Assembly (NCBI GenBank): GCA_963575645.1
Contig: OY754464.1
Coordinates: forward strand, 7,130,001 to 7,194,000
From: Xanthostigma xanthostigma
Taxonomy: Eukaryota > Arthropoda > Insecta > Raphidioptera > Raphidiidae
Reading direction: 5' to 3'
Length of the DNA: 64,000 nt
This document shows positions 22,033 to 34,402 of the stretch, one piece after another. The notes under the pieces were generated by a model. The model saw only the letters and a list, made by a program, of their open reading frames with translations, did not search any database and had not been told where the DNA came from. Made by a program: the position numbers and the translations under genes. Position 1 is the stretch's first letter; each line of letters starts with the position of its first letter.

Positions 22033-22064
22033 GACGTTTCGACCCGGATTTGGATCTTCTTCAG
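22033..22064 (-). ncRNA. Hammerhead-like core in the Penelope element
   Basis: The minus strand reads CTGAAGA, A, GATCC/GGGTC helix (one G-U pair), then GAAACGTC. It is almost identical to 4004-4035; the one stem II change keeps pairing. Confidence 0.5.
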
Positions 22065-22248
22065 AAATATCTAAAAAATATAAAAAATAATTAATAATAA
22101 GTTATTTATTAACTAATCGATTGTACGTAAAATTGAAAGTTTGAAAGATTAAAACATAATGAAAAATTAATAACAAACAAAATTTATAACTCGTAGTCAT
22201 GGATATCAAAGTACCCATAAAGAAAAAATTATTTGAAAAAACAAAATA

Positions 22249-22524
22249 TTATTTCAAAATAATATCATAAATATTACTTAAATTTTCCGTATCTAATTGA
22301 GCATTAAGAGAGTTTTTATTAGATTTTATATATAACATTTCCGAAATACTTCTTTTAAAATAATTACTTTCATTATCTAAAATTTTAACACTATCCCAAT
22401 TAATTTTATGGTCGTAATCAATTTTATGCTTAGTTACGACATTATGTTTATCAGGGAGTAGTTTATAACTGTTTTGATGCTCTTTAACACGTGTTTTAAG
22501 TGCTCTTTTTGTTTGCCCAATCAT
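22249..22524 (-). pseudogene. Penelope-like element GIY-YIG endonuclease, C-terminal fragment
   Basis: 91 residues starting at the end of the GIY-YIG motif: IGQTKRALKTRVKEHQNS, then an insert (LLPDKHNVVTKHKIDYDHKI), then NWDSVKILDNESNYFKRSIS and EMLYIKSNKNSLNAQLDTE. This is the tail of the endonuclease that Penelope-like retroelements carry after the reverse transcriptase and use to nick the target. The Arg of the KRxLKTR helix is kept. The N-terminal GIY half is gone, because the frame fuses directly to terminal-repeat sequence, so the protein cannot work. The 13-bp TSD around the whole element agrees with Penelope insertion. Confidence 0.88.
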
Positions 22525-22626
22525 TTTTTGTCAATATATCGTTCGGTCTGAGAAAAATTGGTTGACAATTTTATTTACTTGAAGAGTTCTATTCAGACGT
22601 TAATCAAAGATTTCAATAATTTTTTC

Positions 22627-22878
22627 TTTAAACAAAAATGTGTAAATTGCAGATAGAGTTAATAGTTGATCGAAATATCGATCCTATACGAATCGTAACA
22701 ATCATATGGAGTTCATCAGGAAACAGACGTACAACGACGCCCACCAGTGGCGTCGCTGGAAGATATTTGGTTCGACATGTTAATAAAACGTGAGAAATAA
22801 ATACTTTTCTACAGGATTATCTATTCAATTTAAATTTCACTTAAGACTAGTTCGAATCTTTTTTACTTAAGTTACAAC
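22627..22878. other. Intron segment, no feature recognised
   Basis: Short unannotated stretch between two transposons. Confidence 0.4.
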
Positions 22879-24046
22879 TAGGGTTGCCAAACCAAATAGC
22901 CGGACAGACCAGCCAGTTTGGCCGGACATTTGGGTAAAAAGACAAAAAAATTGTATGTAAAATCAAGCTTTTTTGATTATTACCATGAATCTTGTTAAAT
23001 TCTAATGAAATAATAACATCGAATGCCAAATCAGTTAATGTACTTTATTACTAATCAGCCAAAGTCATCAGTCAAAATTAAATTCTAGATAAACATTTAT
23101 CAACATTTTAAATTCTTCTTAAATTCTAATGAAAGGCAATTGCACAAATAAGTCTTATGTATTTGCTATTACTTCCCAAAACAAAATAAAAAAATTGGTT
23201 GTCTGTAAAGTCGGTTTACGGACGATAGTTTTACGTGATAACATATTCCGTAATACATAACCTAAACCTCCCAAAATTTGGTTTCAATCCGCTTATCCTT
23301 GGTGTCGGAATGATAAGAAATGTCAAAAGTGACGTTTGCAACTGTCAAAGTATTATGTTCTAATAATAATTAGTTATTCCAATACTTAACTTAGAAGGCG
23401 TTGCATTTCACAAAATACTAATGTCAAAAAATTGAATTAAACATTAGAAATGCAGCCGTTTTCATGTTAAGACAAGACATACGTTATCTTCTAATTTCCA
23501 TGTACGGCAAACAAAGACAACCGACCGCGTCGCGCCATGCATTAGACAACATTGCATTTATACAGCTATTTTTCTATATTTTGTATAAAAAAACTGTTTA
23601 GGCAAATTCTGTTATACGAAATCTATGTAAAATGTTCTCCTCTTTCGTTTAAGACTGGTTTCAAACCGATCTGATTTAAATTGAGCGAGAAATTAGCAAA
23701 AAGCACGCACAGGGTCAGGCGGAACGTTACGCGTTACGAACGTTAGGACTTAGGAACGTTACACTTTTTCGTGCATGCAGCCGGTGTTTTATCAATTTAT
23801 AAGATTGGTGATTCATCAATTTATAAGACGTTATCACGTCAAAAACAATCTAAACAAAACAAAACTTATTTTCTTTAAGTTAATAAAAATCATTATTCAT
23901 ATTCGCCTGCGCTCGGCCACGCTCGACGCTGGCTCGTTTGCGAAATGTAAAAAGCCTAACAAAAGCCGGACACCGTTTATTTTGGCCGGACACGCAATCA
24001 AAAAGCCTAACTATGTCCGGCTTTATCTGGACGCCTGGCAACACTA
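22879..24046. mobile_element. hAT-like element, TAGGGTTGCCA termini
   Basis: 1168 bp from TAGGGTTGCCA to TGGCAACACTA. Both ends carry GCCGGACA motifs. Flanks GTTACAAC and ATTACAGC agree at 6 of 8, so an old 8-bp TSD is plausible. Nested inside are a copy of repeat X (about 23190-23850) and a block at 23265-23700 shared with 61731-62220. Confidence 0.6.
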
Positions 24047-24280
24047 ATTACAGCATATTCTTCATTTCGGAGAAGGTAAGATGGGGCAAGTGCAGTTCCT
24101 GCCATTTTATATTATGTCACATACTTGCGTATATTGCGTTGCCATCTCTGAGTTAGACATCTAACTAATATATTTTTCCGTATTTTATTCACTTGAGACA
24201 CGTATAAAAAAATCACTAAGGCCCTCTTCACACAGGTCGACTGTTTTGCAATTTGAGTTTAAAACCGAATCACGATGTGT

Positions 24281-24614
24281 CACAAATTTTATCCGCGCTA
24301 ATCTCCGAAACCACTGAACTGATTTTTAAGAAATTTTGTAAATGTGTCTTGCTTAGCCCAACTTACGCCATATGATAGTTTTTATACAATATTTTGTATA
24401 CAAAATAAAAAACTGTTTTAGTAACATGTAACGACATCTGATAGAATTCACTCAAAGTTATTAGTTCAGAAGCAAACAAAAAACTGTTTTATTACCAAGT
24501 CGCGATATCTGGTAGAATTTACACAAAGATATTAGTTCAGATGCCGGGCTACAAACGAAATACATTTTTCAGAATTAGATCTATCGCACCCGGGTGAACC
24601 TGACGGATCGCTAG
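24281..24614 (+). mobile_element. Helitron family B, single copy
   Basis: Contains GTGTCACAAATTTTATCCGC, the AGTTCAG blocks and a CACCCGGGTG palindrome. It ends GGATCGCTAG followed by T. The 5' end is diverged. Confidence 0.75.
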
Positions 24615-25280
24615 TTGTGTTATATGAAGTTTGATCCAAACTACTTATACGGTCAAGAGAAACACTCCTTCTCACTGACTCCTACTGCCGTTTCTGTTAT
24701 TTGGAAATCGTTTTTTTGCTAGTTACTTTTTAGAAAAATTTCGTAGGGAAAACCCAATATGCTATCTTTAGCAGACTAACGAAAATCATGTTTTTGCGGT
24801 GGTTGAAAGGAGCAGGCTTCCGTTTCCGCTTCAAAGACTTATCATAATAATATTTCATGGCTATAATTAACGCGGTTGCGTGGTTATTTATAAAAAAAAA
24901 TATCCATTTATTATAACACTAGCTTTTAACGTAGGATAAAAATTTTCAATTTTTTTTGTAGGAATGACAGCTATTTTAAAAAAACTTATATTTTCATCGA
25001 AATTTTGAGTTTGAAAAATTTATAACTTTTGACAAGGTACCCAATCAAAAAAATTCTACATCACATTATAGATAATGTTATAAAAAATAAGTGTTGTAAA
25101 TTTTAATCAAATCGGTTCAGTGGATCTTGAGATATCGTGTAGGTACACCGTTTTGAAAAACGTAGTTTTGAGAAAAACGCAAAACTGATTGAATGCTCTG
25201 ACTAATATGAACTCGTTTTGCTATAACTTCGATAATAGTTTGAATTTTGGAATAGTTAAACGCTTAAAATATTCTCAAAG
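24615..25280. other. AT-rich intron, no gene
   Basis: Contains long AAAATTT-type stretches. Nothing recognised. Confidence 0.4.
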
Positions 25281-25491
25281 GTTGGAAGATTAAAGGATGA
25301 ATCCTGGTGGCATAGGATCAATGAACTAAGCAAATAGGTACTGATTTTTTTTATTGCATTTTATTGTCTGTCTTCTAGATTTTCTGAAGATGGCATCAAG
25401 TTTGCCGAATCGTCAGGCAATAAAAAAACCTTCAGTATTTGCTTAGTTCATTGATCCTATGCCACCAGGATTCATCCTTTAATCTTTCAAC
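25281..25491. mobile_element. Foldback with hammerhead-like apex, copy 4
   Basis: Arms GTTGGAAGATTAAAGGATGA / inverted copy pair over about 65 bp and close on CTGAAGA...GAATCGTC at 25384-25414. Same organisation as the Penelope-type foldbacks, with a third arm sequence. Confidence 0.65.
25384..25414 (+). ncRNA. Degenerate hammerhead-like core
   Basis: CTGAAGA, T, GGCA/TGCC helix, then GAATCGTC in place of GAAACGTC. The A-to-T change would disrupt the first pair of stem III. Confidence 0.35.
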
Positions 25492-26571
25492 ATCTAAACA
25501 GGATCATCATCACTCTAAATTATTAGAGTTATTTTTCACAATTTTCAAAGGTATAAACAATTCTATACTCTAAAAAAACTACGACGCAAGTGAAACTTTT
25601 ATTGTATTGTAGGCGTTGGATTGTAGACTGCACTTATCCATCACGATTAATTATAAATAACAATATTCACATGAATACACGAATAAAAACATGTAAACAC
25701 TGTACTGCACTTGCCCGCATGACAGACTGACTATGTGTCATACATACTACACGGTCAGCTGATGCTAACCATGGGCGCCGCCATATTGGCCTTGGCTGCT
25801 CTACCGAGCGCCTACTCCGAACGCCTTTCACTTTACCCCTACTCCGCGGCCGCATGTAATGCGACATGCAACAGACGGCCAGAAAAATTCGGGGCGATAG
25901 AATAAAAGTTTCACTTTAAAAAAAATGATTTTTTGAAAATCTCAAGGAGGCGTAACCTCTTGGAGATTAACGACAATTTTGCTTATCTCTGAGTTTAACG
26001 GAACCGTAGGCGAAAAAGTTTAGGAAACGCTGAAAACTGCATACTATTTTTGTACTTAAAAACTGAATTACTTTAGTAATCCCGTATACATATACAATTG
26101 GAATTAATAATAGTCAGAGAGGTGAGGAGTTTGCTCGGGTCACAAAGATCAGGTCAGGGTGTCAGACACGGCAAGACATATCGCGAGAGGTACGGAACAG
26201 GGGGTTTGGGGGGCAACGTGCCGGGAACATGAACGTGAAATAATATACATACATAAAACGGAATGATATTATATGTATGTTCACTGTCAGACGTGACACC
26301 TTAAATTGTTCGTGAAGGACTGGGTAACGTCGTCGTTGGCATTGTGTGAAACTAAGTACTAGAATTATTTTTTTTAAACACCGTACAATAATTAACGTGA
26401 CACTTTAGAATACCACAGTCCAGAGCGTTTTTACACGGGGAAAATATATATTGATTCCATTATTAGGTTAGTAGTAGCATAAAAAATGATAATTGATAGT
26501 AGCTGATGATTTCGTTACATAGATTAATTATTAATAGTAGATTGTGTATCTACATTGAATCGGCAATATAA
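25492..26571. other. Intron, no gene recognised
   Basis: A GC-richer patch at about 25740-25870 includes GCGCCGCCATATTGGCC. The minus frame at 25667-25867 has no recognisable domain. Confidence 0.4.
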
Positions 26572-27466
26572 AGGCTAAAATCGCTGCTAGAAACACTGCT
26601 TGGAGTTCTGCTAGCCGGTAGGCTAGGTACGAAGCTGGAAATGACGTCACTGCTGGCTCGCCTGCTAGCTTACAATATAGTGTAAGTACTTAATAAAGTT
26701 CTTACTAAAAATAAATAAAACACAGACTTGAACTTTAAAGATTCGTAATGAGTTGTTTTCTCTAGAGTGGTTAGTGATCAATTAATTTTTTGACGTGATA
26801 ACGTCTTATAAATTGATGAAACACCGGCTGCACGCACGAAAAAGTGTCACGTTCCGCCTGAGCCTGAGCGTGCAAGCGAGAGCGCGGTATAAGCGATAGA
26901 GAGGCACGATCGGCCCAAGCGTCGGCTTGTACGCATTTCTCTCTCTTCTCGCGTGACGTCAGAGGGTTCATCAATGTTTCTTTATGACGTTATCACGTAA
27001 AACTATCGTCCGTAAACCGACTTTACAGACAACCAATTTTTTCCAAATAATAACAACCTTCATTTTTCCAGCGTAGCTAAGGAAAACTAATTTTGACAAT
27101 ATTACAAAAAAGAGAGTTAATGTAACAAAGCTTGATACAATAGGTTTTAAAATTAGAATTGTCCTTACTATGTCCGCTGCTAGGTATGAGTAAGAACCAA
27201 TCAGGAAGCAGTATCTTGTCACGTGGGCGACTTGAACAAACGCCCACAAAGCAGCATGGCGTCATTCTGCTCAGAGTCAGACAACAGACACGTTTTGCTC
27301 TGTGTTTATATTTGAACTGTCACTGCGCGCGCACCAGATATATTCACAAAAATAGTTTGAAAACACGACTCGTGCGAAGCGAGCACATAACAGCAATCAA
27401 GAAAACCAGCGCTAGAAAACTAGTAGGGAAATCTAGCAGCGTTTCTAGCCTCGTATGCAGCGGCCT
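26572..27466. mobile_element. Harbinger-type MITE family H, copy 1, interrupted by repeat X
   Basis: Terminal repeats of AGGC(CGCTGCACACGAGG)CTAGAAAC type with TAA TSDs (26569-26571, 27467-27469). The body is split: repeat X lies at about 26784-27045 and unassigned sequence on either side. Family features are CTGCTAG repeats, GCGCGCACCAGA, GACACGTTTTGCTCTG and one TGACGTCA. Confidence 0.85.
26784..27045. repeat. Repeat X, copy nested in MITE H
   Basis: Bounded by TTTTTGACGTGATAACGTCT and CGACTTTACAGACAACCAAT. Inverted relative of 37672-38095. One TGACGTCA is present near 26954. Confidence 0.75.
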
Positions 27467-29344
27467 TAACTGACTGGTCCAGCTTTCGTCCGGATGCAAA
27501 TTTTTAATAAAGCACACTAAAAACTTAAAAATAAAATAGGTAATAAAGCTTTTGCTAGTTAAACGGTTTTATTGTACGATCGATAGAACTAGAAAATAAT
27601 TAGAGCTTTGATTAAACTAAAATAAAATCGTGGGCGCATTTTGCAGGAAACTTTCATTTGTTTGCAATTAGTAATTACATTAATTAGTTTTCGACTGTCT
27701 TCTTCGAGCATAATTATTATTTTAGTTTATTCAAAGCCCACTATGGTTTATAGTTTTTAATACATCATCAATTGTACAATAAAACCGTTTAACTCAACAA
27801 GCTTTTTTACGTATTTTGTATTTTCTCGTATTGTTATCTAATTCTGTGTTATGTTAAAAAAAGTTTTTACATATTTTTATAGCTCCAAAATAAGACTATG
27901 TATCAGATATCAGAATTCCTTTATTCGAAATCTTCACGTGTGGTGAGCTCTCAAAACACCACAGATCCGCTGCAACGCCTGCTCATGTGCAGCGGCCTTT
28001 ATACTCGAGACTATGTAACATAGTCTGACCCACGTAACATGTGGTTTTAATTCAAACAAACATATTACTGAGTTTAGTTACTGAAACATCGTACTTGAAC
28101 CGTTCAGCCAGTCAGTCATATTGGGTGCGGTGTGAGTGGAGCATCTGCTCTCTCCTCTCTTTATAGTAGCTCTATTGAATTGACTCTCTCTCGTGTGGGA
28201 AGACGGCCGCGGAGAGAACTTACGCCCGCTTATCGAATCGCCCCGCGGCATCTTTGCATAATTATAATGAACTAATTAATAATACACTTGTCTCTCCGAA
28301 TGTCAGAGCGCTTCGCAATTTCTTAATTTCTGTCAATCATTTTGTGTGTTTTTGGTGTTGTCAAAAAGTAAACATGATTTGAAGTGTTCCAGAAATATAG
28401 TTTAACAAAATATATGTGATAAAAAGAACAGTAAAAGTTGAAGTTTTTATTTTGTGTGAAAGTGATTTTTTTTACGTGTTGGTATTTGACCTATATTTTA
28501 AAATAATTAATTACAGTACTGTACACATTTCGTCAAGGTGACTTTTGAAGTTTGTCGATTTGAAATAAATTTGACATGTGCGTGTGTTTAACTTGTGATA
28601 AATGAATTTACAAATCAACTTTTTTGGTACATGATAATTGATAAATCAGTTTTTGATAATAACAATAATACAAAATATATGTTTTTAATTTCTAAATGAA
28701 GATAACGTTAACACTGGAACCTTTTTATTATTTTTAATGGTGCATTAAACACTCATAACATTGATAAAATAAGTTTCAAATAGTCAATTCATGTTACAGA
28801 AATATATATAAATATAAATAAATTAAAGATAATTGGACTCATAATTAAAAGTATGGAATAGTTCAACTGTGAATCATTTTGTAATATTCTTTAATTTATA
28901 AGTGCTGTGTTTAATTGTTTGGAAAAAAAACATTTTTCTGCAGTGCAGTTTTTATGAATCATACACTATCTAAAAATGTACATATACACCATTATTATTT
29001 TTACTTCATTCAGATAATAAAATAGGTAAAAAAGCTTTTTAAGCTAAACGGTTTTATCTTACAATCGATGATGTAGGTACTGAAAACTAGAAAATCATTA
29101 ATTGCAGTGTAATAATTGTGATTGAACTAAAATAAAATCGTGGCGGACATTAATTATAGTTTACATTATGGTCGAAGACAGTCGAAAGCTAAATATGATT
29201 TCCAATCTCAAACAAATTAAAGTTTTCTACTACCTAAATACCGCCCCACGATTTTATTGTAGTTTAATCAAAGCCCCCTATGTTGACTCATAATTACTTT
29301 CTAGTTTTTGTTAGTAGAAGTTTTGTTCCAAAATATGTATTGAA

Positions 29345-29455
29345 GGAGATTTATTTGGTTGAGGAACAATTGAAAATAAGCTTTACCAGTGTATCGCTTG
29401 TGGCCAACGTTTCGAAAAATATATTTTCATCATCAGGGCCTCAATGCAAGTTAAG
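29345..29455. mobile_element. Penelope-type hammerhead-like module without long arms
   Basis: GAGGAACAATTGAAAATAAG is similar to the left end of the 8914 module and leads into the motif at 29406-29436. The right arm is short. Confidence 0.45.
29406..29436 (-). ncRNA. Best-formed hammerhead-like core
   Basis: The minus strand reads GGCC, CTGATGA, T, a GAAAA/TTTTC helix, GAAACGTT, then GGCC. The two GGCC blocks pair to give a 4-bp stem I placed exactly where hammerheads need it. ACGT is the palindromic stem III and T the predicted cleavage base. One extra T precedes stem II, as in the other copies. Confidence 0.5.
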
Positions 29456-29731
29456 ATGGTAAATTGTAAAAATAGTTCTAATATACATGATCATTTATTA
29501 TGAATCTCGACAATTTTTAAATTTAAAATTATCATAAAACAGTTTTCTTATAAAATTGTTCTGTCAATTGTGCAAATAATATTGTACTAGTTATTCTAGT
29601 TTTTAGTACTTCACCGATTGTGCAATAAAACCGTTCTTAAAAAGCTTTTTTACCGATTTTATTTTCAAGTTTTTAGTGTGCTTTATTAAAGGTGCAATTT
29701 GCATCCGGGCGAAAGCCGGGCCGGTCAGTTA

Positions 29732-31195
29732 GTTACTATAATATTGTATTGTCATCGGAACTGCATACGTATGCAAAATTTCAACTAAATCGGATAACGG
29801 GGAGTAGTTGAAACAGCTGTCGAAAGATTTGATACAAAGATAGCTAGTTTATTAATAAGTAATAAACAAATATATACGGGGTGAAGCTAACCAAGCTAAA
29901 TATGAAACCGTTTAAAAACACATAGCTCACGTTTATAGCCGAACCACTCTAAGAACGACGTTATAGGATCAATTTCACTCTCCTAGAATTGCATCATAAT
30001 AATGCGAATATTTATAGGGATGCAAATATTCTCCAAGGGGGTGGAGCGTTTTTATTTTTTTAATGGCTCTCTACGCAGATTGCATTTGATTCTTCCTTAA
30101 TATTTAATTACTATACTAATAAAGTAAAAACTACTGAACCAATTTAATTAAAATTTATGTTGGACAAGAATCATTCAAATCGATTCATAAGTGCTGGACA
30201 TACTTTTATCGAAGAATCTCGTTAGGGATTCTTTTCTGTGCTAAATGCCGACGAATCTCTAACAGATTCTTATAACATTGATTTTGCCTTTCTCCCATAT
30301 AAGGCCGTGTATATGAGGCCAGTTTCCAAGTTTTATAGTTCTGTGACCACGTGACTTTCGTCTTACCAAATTTTCGTATCACCCATATAGTGCTTCTATA
30401 TATACCACAATAATAGCAATGTACTGTTACCGCCCGGTGGCCGAGCGGTTAAGACGTTAAACATATACAAAAAAATCTCTTTTTTTGAAATTAATTAAAA
30501 AACAGATTTAAGAAAAACTTTGTGGAACCAATCCGTGAACGTTATGAATAAAATGGCGTCGATTTTTTTAATAATGGTAATTCACAACTGGTGGAGATAT
30601 AGCGAAACAAAACACAAAAAATACGTGTGGAATTTTTTTAAGTCTGTTAAATATTTAAATTTTACATTTTTAGCGCTTTTATTAACCGACTTCAATAGAA
30701 AGGAGGTTGTCAATTCGAGGCGTAACCGGGCAAAAGTACCTATTCTTTAATTGAAGATTGGCGTAACTAGGATTTGCCGGCTTCCCAGTCTGTCAATCTG
30801 TCATCGGTTTTTGTTGAGAATACACTGAAAAAATGTATATTTAATTAAGCTCCTAGCTTCAATAGTTTTTTAAAAAATGGCATTAAATTTTTCAAAATTT
30901 CGCGCACTAAAATGGCGATATCTCGCGAACGAGCTTACGCGGATTCTTTTTCTCTACAACTTTTGTTGGAACATTTTTTCCCCCCGATAATAATGGTCGA
31001 GCTATCGGCAAAAACGGGTTTTCCGGAACTTTAAAGCGGCATATCCCCCGCCGCCCCCTCCGACATGCGATCACAAACTATACCACAATGTCGGGGGAGC
31101 TCGACTCTACAGTTTTTGTAGGAAACAATTTTCGATTCGAGACACACCGGATTGAAACTCCCAATCCACTTCACTATAGAGGGTCTACATCAGTG
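29732..31195. other. Intron with transposon fragments
   Basis: 29735-29900 continues the repeat also seen at 49010-49160. CGCCCGGTGGCCGAGCGGTT at 30431-30450 is a truncated tRNA-Ser/Leu-like 5' half. CCGACTTCAATAGAAAGGAG at about 30685 is a fragment of the 7.1-kb repeat. The rest is unrecognised. Confidence 0.5.
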
Positions 31196-31265
31196 GTTTC
31201 CAAACTTATTTGGTCTATCGCCCCCTTTCCAGAAAAAATATTTCTCAGCGTCCCCTAGATTTTTA
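31196..31265. repeat. Solo hAT-type terminus
   Basis: Sequence of the form GTGGTTTCCAAACTTATTTGG followed by CGCCCCC is typical of one end of a hAT element. No partner end found. Confidence 0.4.
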
Positions 31266-31620
31266 AAAAAATTTTAATAGAGATTAAACAGAAAGATTTA
31301 TGTATTAAAGTTTGTACCTTTTTCGTAAAATATAGTAAAGAAAGATGAAAATTAGAAACATTGTAGTTTGAAATTATGCGGAAACTACTTATTAACAGTC
31401 AATTAAATATATATTTTTTAGAAAACGCAGTTCTATTCAAACAATTAACTATTAACAAAATGCCGCTCAGAATAAATAAATCATTTGTCAAATTTTGAAA
31501 AAAATGCAGGACGTAACGTTGACACTCAAACAAATATTAGGTCGCTTAAATATTATGAAGTTTCCCATTCTGTATTTTAAGTAACTCAAATGGATGTTTG
31601 TAAGTTGCTGTTCTGTTGAT

Positions 31621-31733
31621 TTCTCGTCACGCGCAGTCAGTCGATCACTTAGTAATTTAGTCACCCAACTATTATTTTCTCGTCACTCGCAGTCAGTCGC
31701 TCACTTAGTAATACAGTAACCCAAATTGATTAT
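31621..31733. repeat. 57-bp tandem duplication
   Basis: Two units starting TTCTCGTCAC, each with GCAGTCAGTCG and CACTTAGTAAT. Related sequence appears near 61130-61190. Confidence 0.8.
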
Positions 31734-33055
31734 TTTTGTCACCCAAAATTGTTATTTACAGTCACTCGTTTAAATACTACTCGTTGGTTAAATATGTTAA
31801 TACAAACCAGACAAAAAATATTTATGAATTCTCTCGTCTCGTCTGGTCAGAATACAGAATACTCGTAAATCCTGAAAAACCCGCAATAAAACGATGTTAC
31901 AGACAGAGGGAGAGAGAGAACGAGATGTTGGTACTTATTGATTTTTTTTTTGTGTCGTGTTCGTAGACATATACTACGGGTATAAATTATTTTAATTATT
32001 TATATATCAAAATAGTCTTTTGTGGAATGTTATATACATTTTCTAATTCATTTAGAAGAGGTGATTCACAAAACTAACCAAGAATGTTGTTTAATTTTTG
32101 AAAATGTTGAATTAGTCACTGTCATTAATCATGTAATTATTAGACCTTTTTATTGTTGAAAACTTTTTGTGCGCATGCCTCAACTTTCGCCATATTTTTC
32201 GGGCACTTTTCGTTTTGACAGGTGAAAAGTAATTGATTTTGAAAAGAAATAAATAATAGATAATTTTATAAAAAATATTATTTAAAGAAGTGATACGACA
32301 AGATTTATAGTAGGTAAAAACTGTAACCTTTCAACCAGTTTTCGTTTATTTCCACCAGTTTTTCCGATCGTGGCACTCCAACCATCGTCTCAATTGAACA
32401 TAAGTGTGTTTTGTGCACTAATTTAGCGTCGCCAATAATATTTTCATCTAAATTAACACTCAAAAACGTTATTGGGCTGGTCATTGCGTCAAAAAGTGCC
32501 CGAAACTTTTGAATACCGCGATCTTCATTTGTTTCGATTTATAGAGTACACAGTACTTGATTATAATATAATAATACGTTCATTCATCACTATATTAAAA
32601 CATTTCGTAAAATAGCTATTTCATAAATAAATATCTTTGTTTATTTAATCATAATTACTCACAGGATGTTTTGAAAAATTAAGAATGAGTTCTTTTTTGT
32701 GACATTAAAATTCATATATATCATTCGAAACTGTCATTTTGCAAATTATTTATTGTCTTGTGATAACTTCTGATTTACAAAATTAAAAATATTTGTATAC
32801 ATGTGTTTTTGTTTGAAGTTTCTTGTGCTAAATGAAAATAAGGTTGATAATATTAAAATTTAACATTTTTGTCCTATTATCTATTTCTGTTTTCTTATCG
32901 CTATTTTTAGACAGATTTTGATGGAAATATTCAGGTTGTTATTTTGACAATTGTTTTACCAATTTTTTGAGTAATTTTGTGTATTTTCCAACGATCCTGA
33001 TAACTCCAGCTGTCGAGCGTCGACAATTTGTAATCAGTCTATCCAAATATTCTTA
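31734..33055. other. AT-rich intron, nothing firm
   Basis: A short inverted pair GGGCACTTTT / AAAAGTGCCC lies at about 32209 and 32494. No gene. Confidence 0.4.
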
Positions 33056-33474
33056 AGGTCGCTGCACGCGAGGCTAGAAACGCTGCTAGATTCCGTGCTA
33101 AATTTGCCTACTAGTTTTCTAGCGCTGGTTTTCTTGATTGCTGTTAAGTGCTCGCTTCACACGAGTCTATTTTTCAAGTTTGTTTTGTGGATAGATCTGG
33201 TGCGCACGCAGTGACAGTTTAAAGATAAACAGAGCAAAACTTGTCTGTTGTTTGACTGACGCCATGTGGGCGTTTGTTCAAGTGCCCACGTGAAGATACT
33301 GCTTCCTGATTGGTTCTTACTGACACCTAGCCGCAAATCTAGCAGGGAAAATAGCCCCTGTTCTAATTTTAAAACCTATCGTCTGAGCTATAAGCAAGGC
33401 AGCCCGCAGTGACGTCATTTCCAGCTTCGTACCCAGCCTCCTAGCAGCGTTTCTAGCCTCGTGTGCAGTGGCCT
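33056..33474. mobile_element. Harbinger-type MITE family H, copy 2
   Basis: 419 bp with TTA TSDs (33053-33055, 33475-33477) and ends AGGTCGCTGCACGCGAGG / CCTCGTGTGCAGTGGCCT. One TGACGTCA near 33411. Confidence 0.93.
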
Positions 33475-33890
33475 TTATAGACAGAATTTACTAGTTACTT
33501 GGATAACCAACTTAAAATTTTAAATGCTTGTTAAGCCATAACTTTTCGAAAAATTAACCGATTTTAAAAATTTCCACACCATTTTATTCAGATGTTTTAC
33601 GGATTGGTACCATATATATTTTGTCGAAAATTAATTCATTCGTTTTTAATTGAGTTTGAAAAAGGATATAATATTATGTTATCTCGTATTTTCAATGTTT
33701 GTCAACCGATTTTGACGTTTATGATTCTGTTTGATAGGGCATACATCCATGAGGTGGTCTCACATAAATTTTACTTATATCGGCTCAACAGTTTAGTAAC
33801 AAAATATTATAAAAGAAAACTACGTACCTATTGCAAGAAATGAAGTATAGAAAACTTATAAAAAAAGCAAGTGTGATTTAGACCACACGA
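33475..33890. other. AT-rich intron, no gene
   Basis: The 83-residue frame at 33592-33843 shows no domain and no coding bias that I can judge. Confidence 0.4.
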
Positions 33891-34402
33891 TTGAAGTAAA
33901 ACTTCTTCCTGCCATAATTATTTTAAATATATTTATTAAGAATTATGCATAAATACCTCAAATTTAACGAACAATAATATGCAGTCGGTTCGTCTCAAAG
34001 TTTATCGAAAACAATATAACCTCACTCTGTAGTACATGTCTACAAAGACGAAATGTTTAAAATATAATTTTTGATTAATTAATAGGCAAAATATGTATAT
34101 ATATTTATTAGCATAATTTATAATACATTTAAAGGGATTTATTAACTAGCCTACACTATTTCCCGTTACAAAATGCAGTAAAATTTGATGAAATGTGTTT
34201 TTGATACAAAAACAATTGTTTTAATTTTAAACGTCAATAGTTTAAAAAAAAAAGAATTTCGATTAATGCTCCGTCTTTGTCGCACTCACTAACGATCACG
34301 CACCGTTCGCCTCGTCCGATGATGCACTTCCGTAAACGCTTTCGTCAGGCATTTACCAGTTTACTCCCCAAGCCAGGCGTGCCTAAAGAAGTTTTACTTC
34401 AA
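33891..34402. repeat. Element with TTGAAGTAAAACTTCTT termini
   Basis: A perfect 17-bp terminal inverted repeat bounds 512 bp. The interior includes ACGCACCGTTCGCC and CGTAAACGCTTTCGTCAGGC. A variant terminus (TTGAAGTTATACTTCTTTTG) is near 54817. TSD not resolved. Confidence 0.75.

Larger units (their letters stand above)
21945..22613 (-). mobile_element. Penelope-like element, truncated, with 13-bp TSD
   Basis: 669 bp flanked by perfect CAATAATTTTTTC duplications (21932-21944, 22614-22626). Ends ATAAAATTGTCAACCAATTT / inverted copy match the other foldbacks of this family. Between them lie a hammerhead-like motif (22033-22064) and the C-terminal GIY-YIG fragment. The reverse transcriptase is deleted. 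Confidence 0.9.
27470..29731. mobile_element. Composite element with >100-bp terminal inverted repeats
   Basis: Left end ACTGACTGGTCCAGCTTTCG and right end CGAAAGCCGGGCCGGTCAGT are inverted copies. The repeats continue through TAATAAAGCACACTAAAAAC and AACGGTTTTATTG. Internal inverted segments around 27540-27800 and 29030-29290 share an AACTAAAATAAAATCGTGG block. A related copy surrounds 47760-49160. A GC-richer patch with TCAGCCAGTCAGTCA lies near 28100-28260. No protein seen. Confidence 0.65.

Noticed and set aside
17390-28270. A third alternative first exon in the GC-richer patches at 17.4-17.6 or 28.1-28.3 kb
   Set aside because: No M-G-C...KLLLLG reading frame with a phase-1 donor could be found there.
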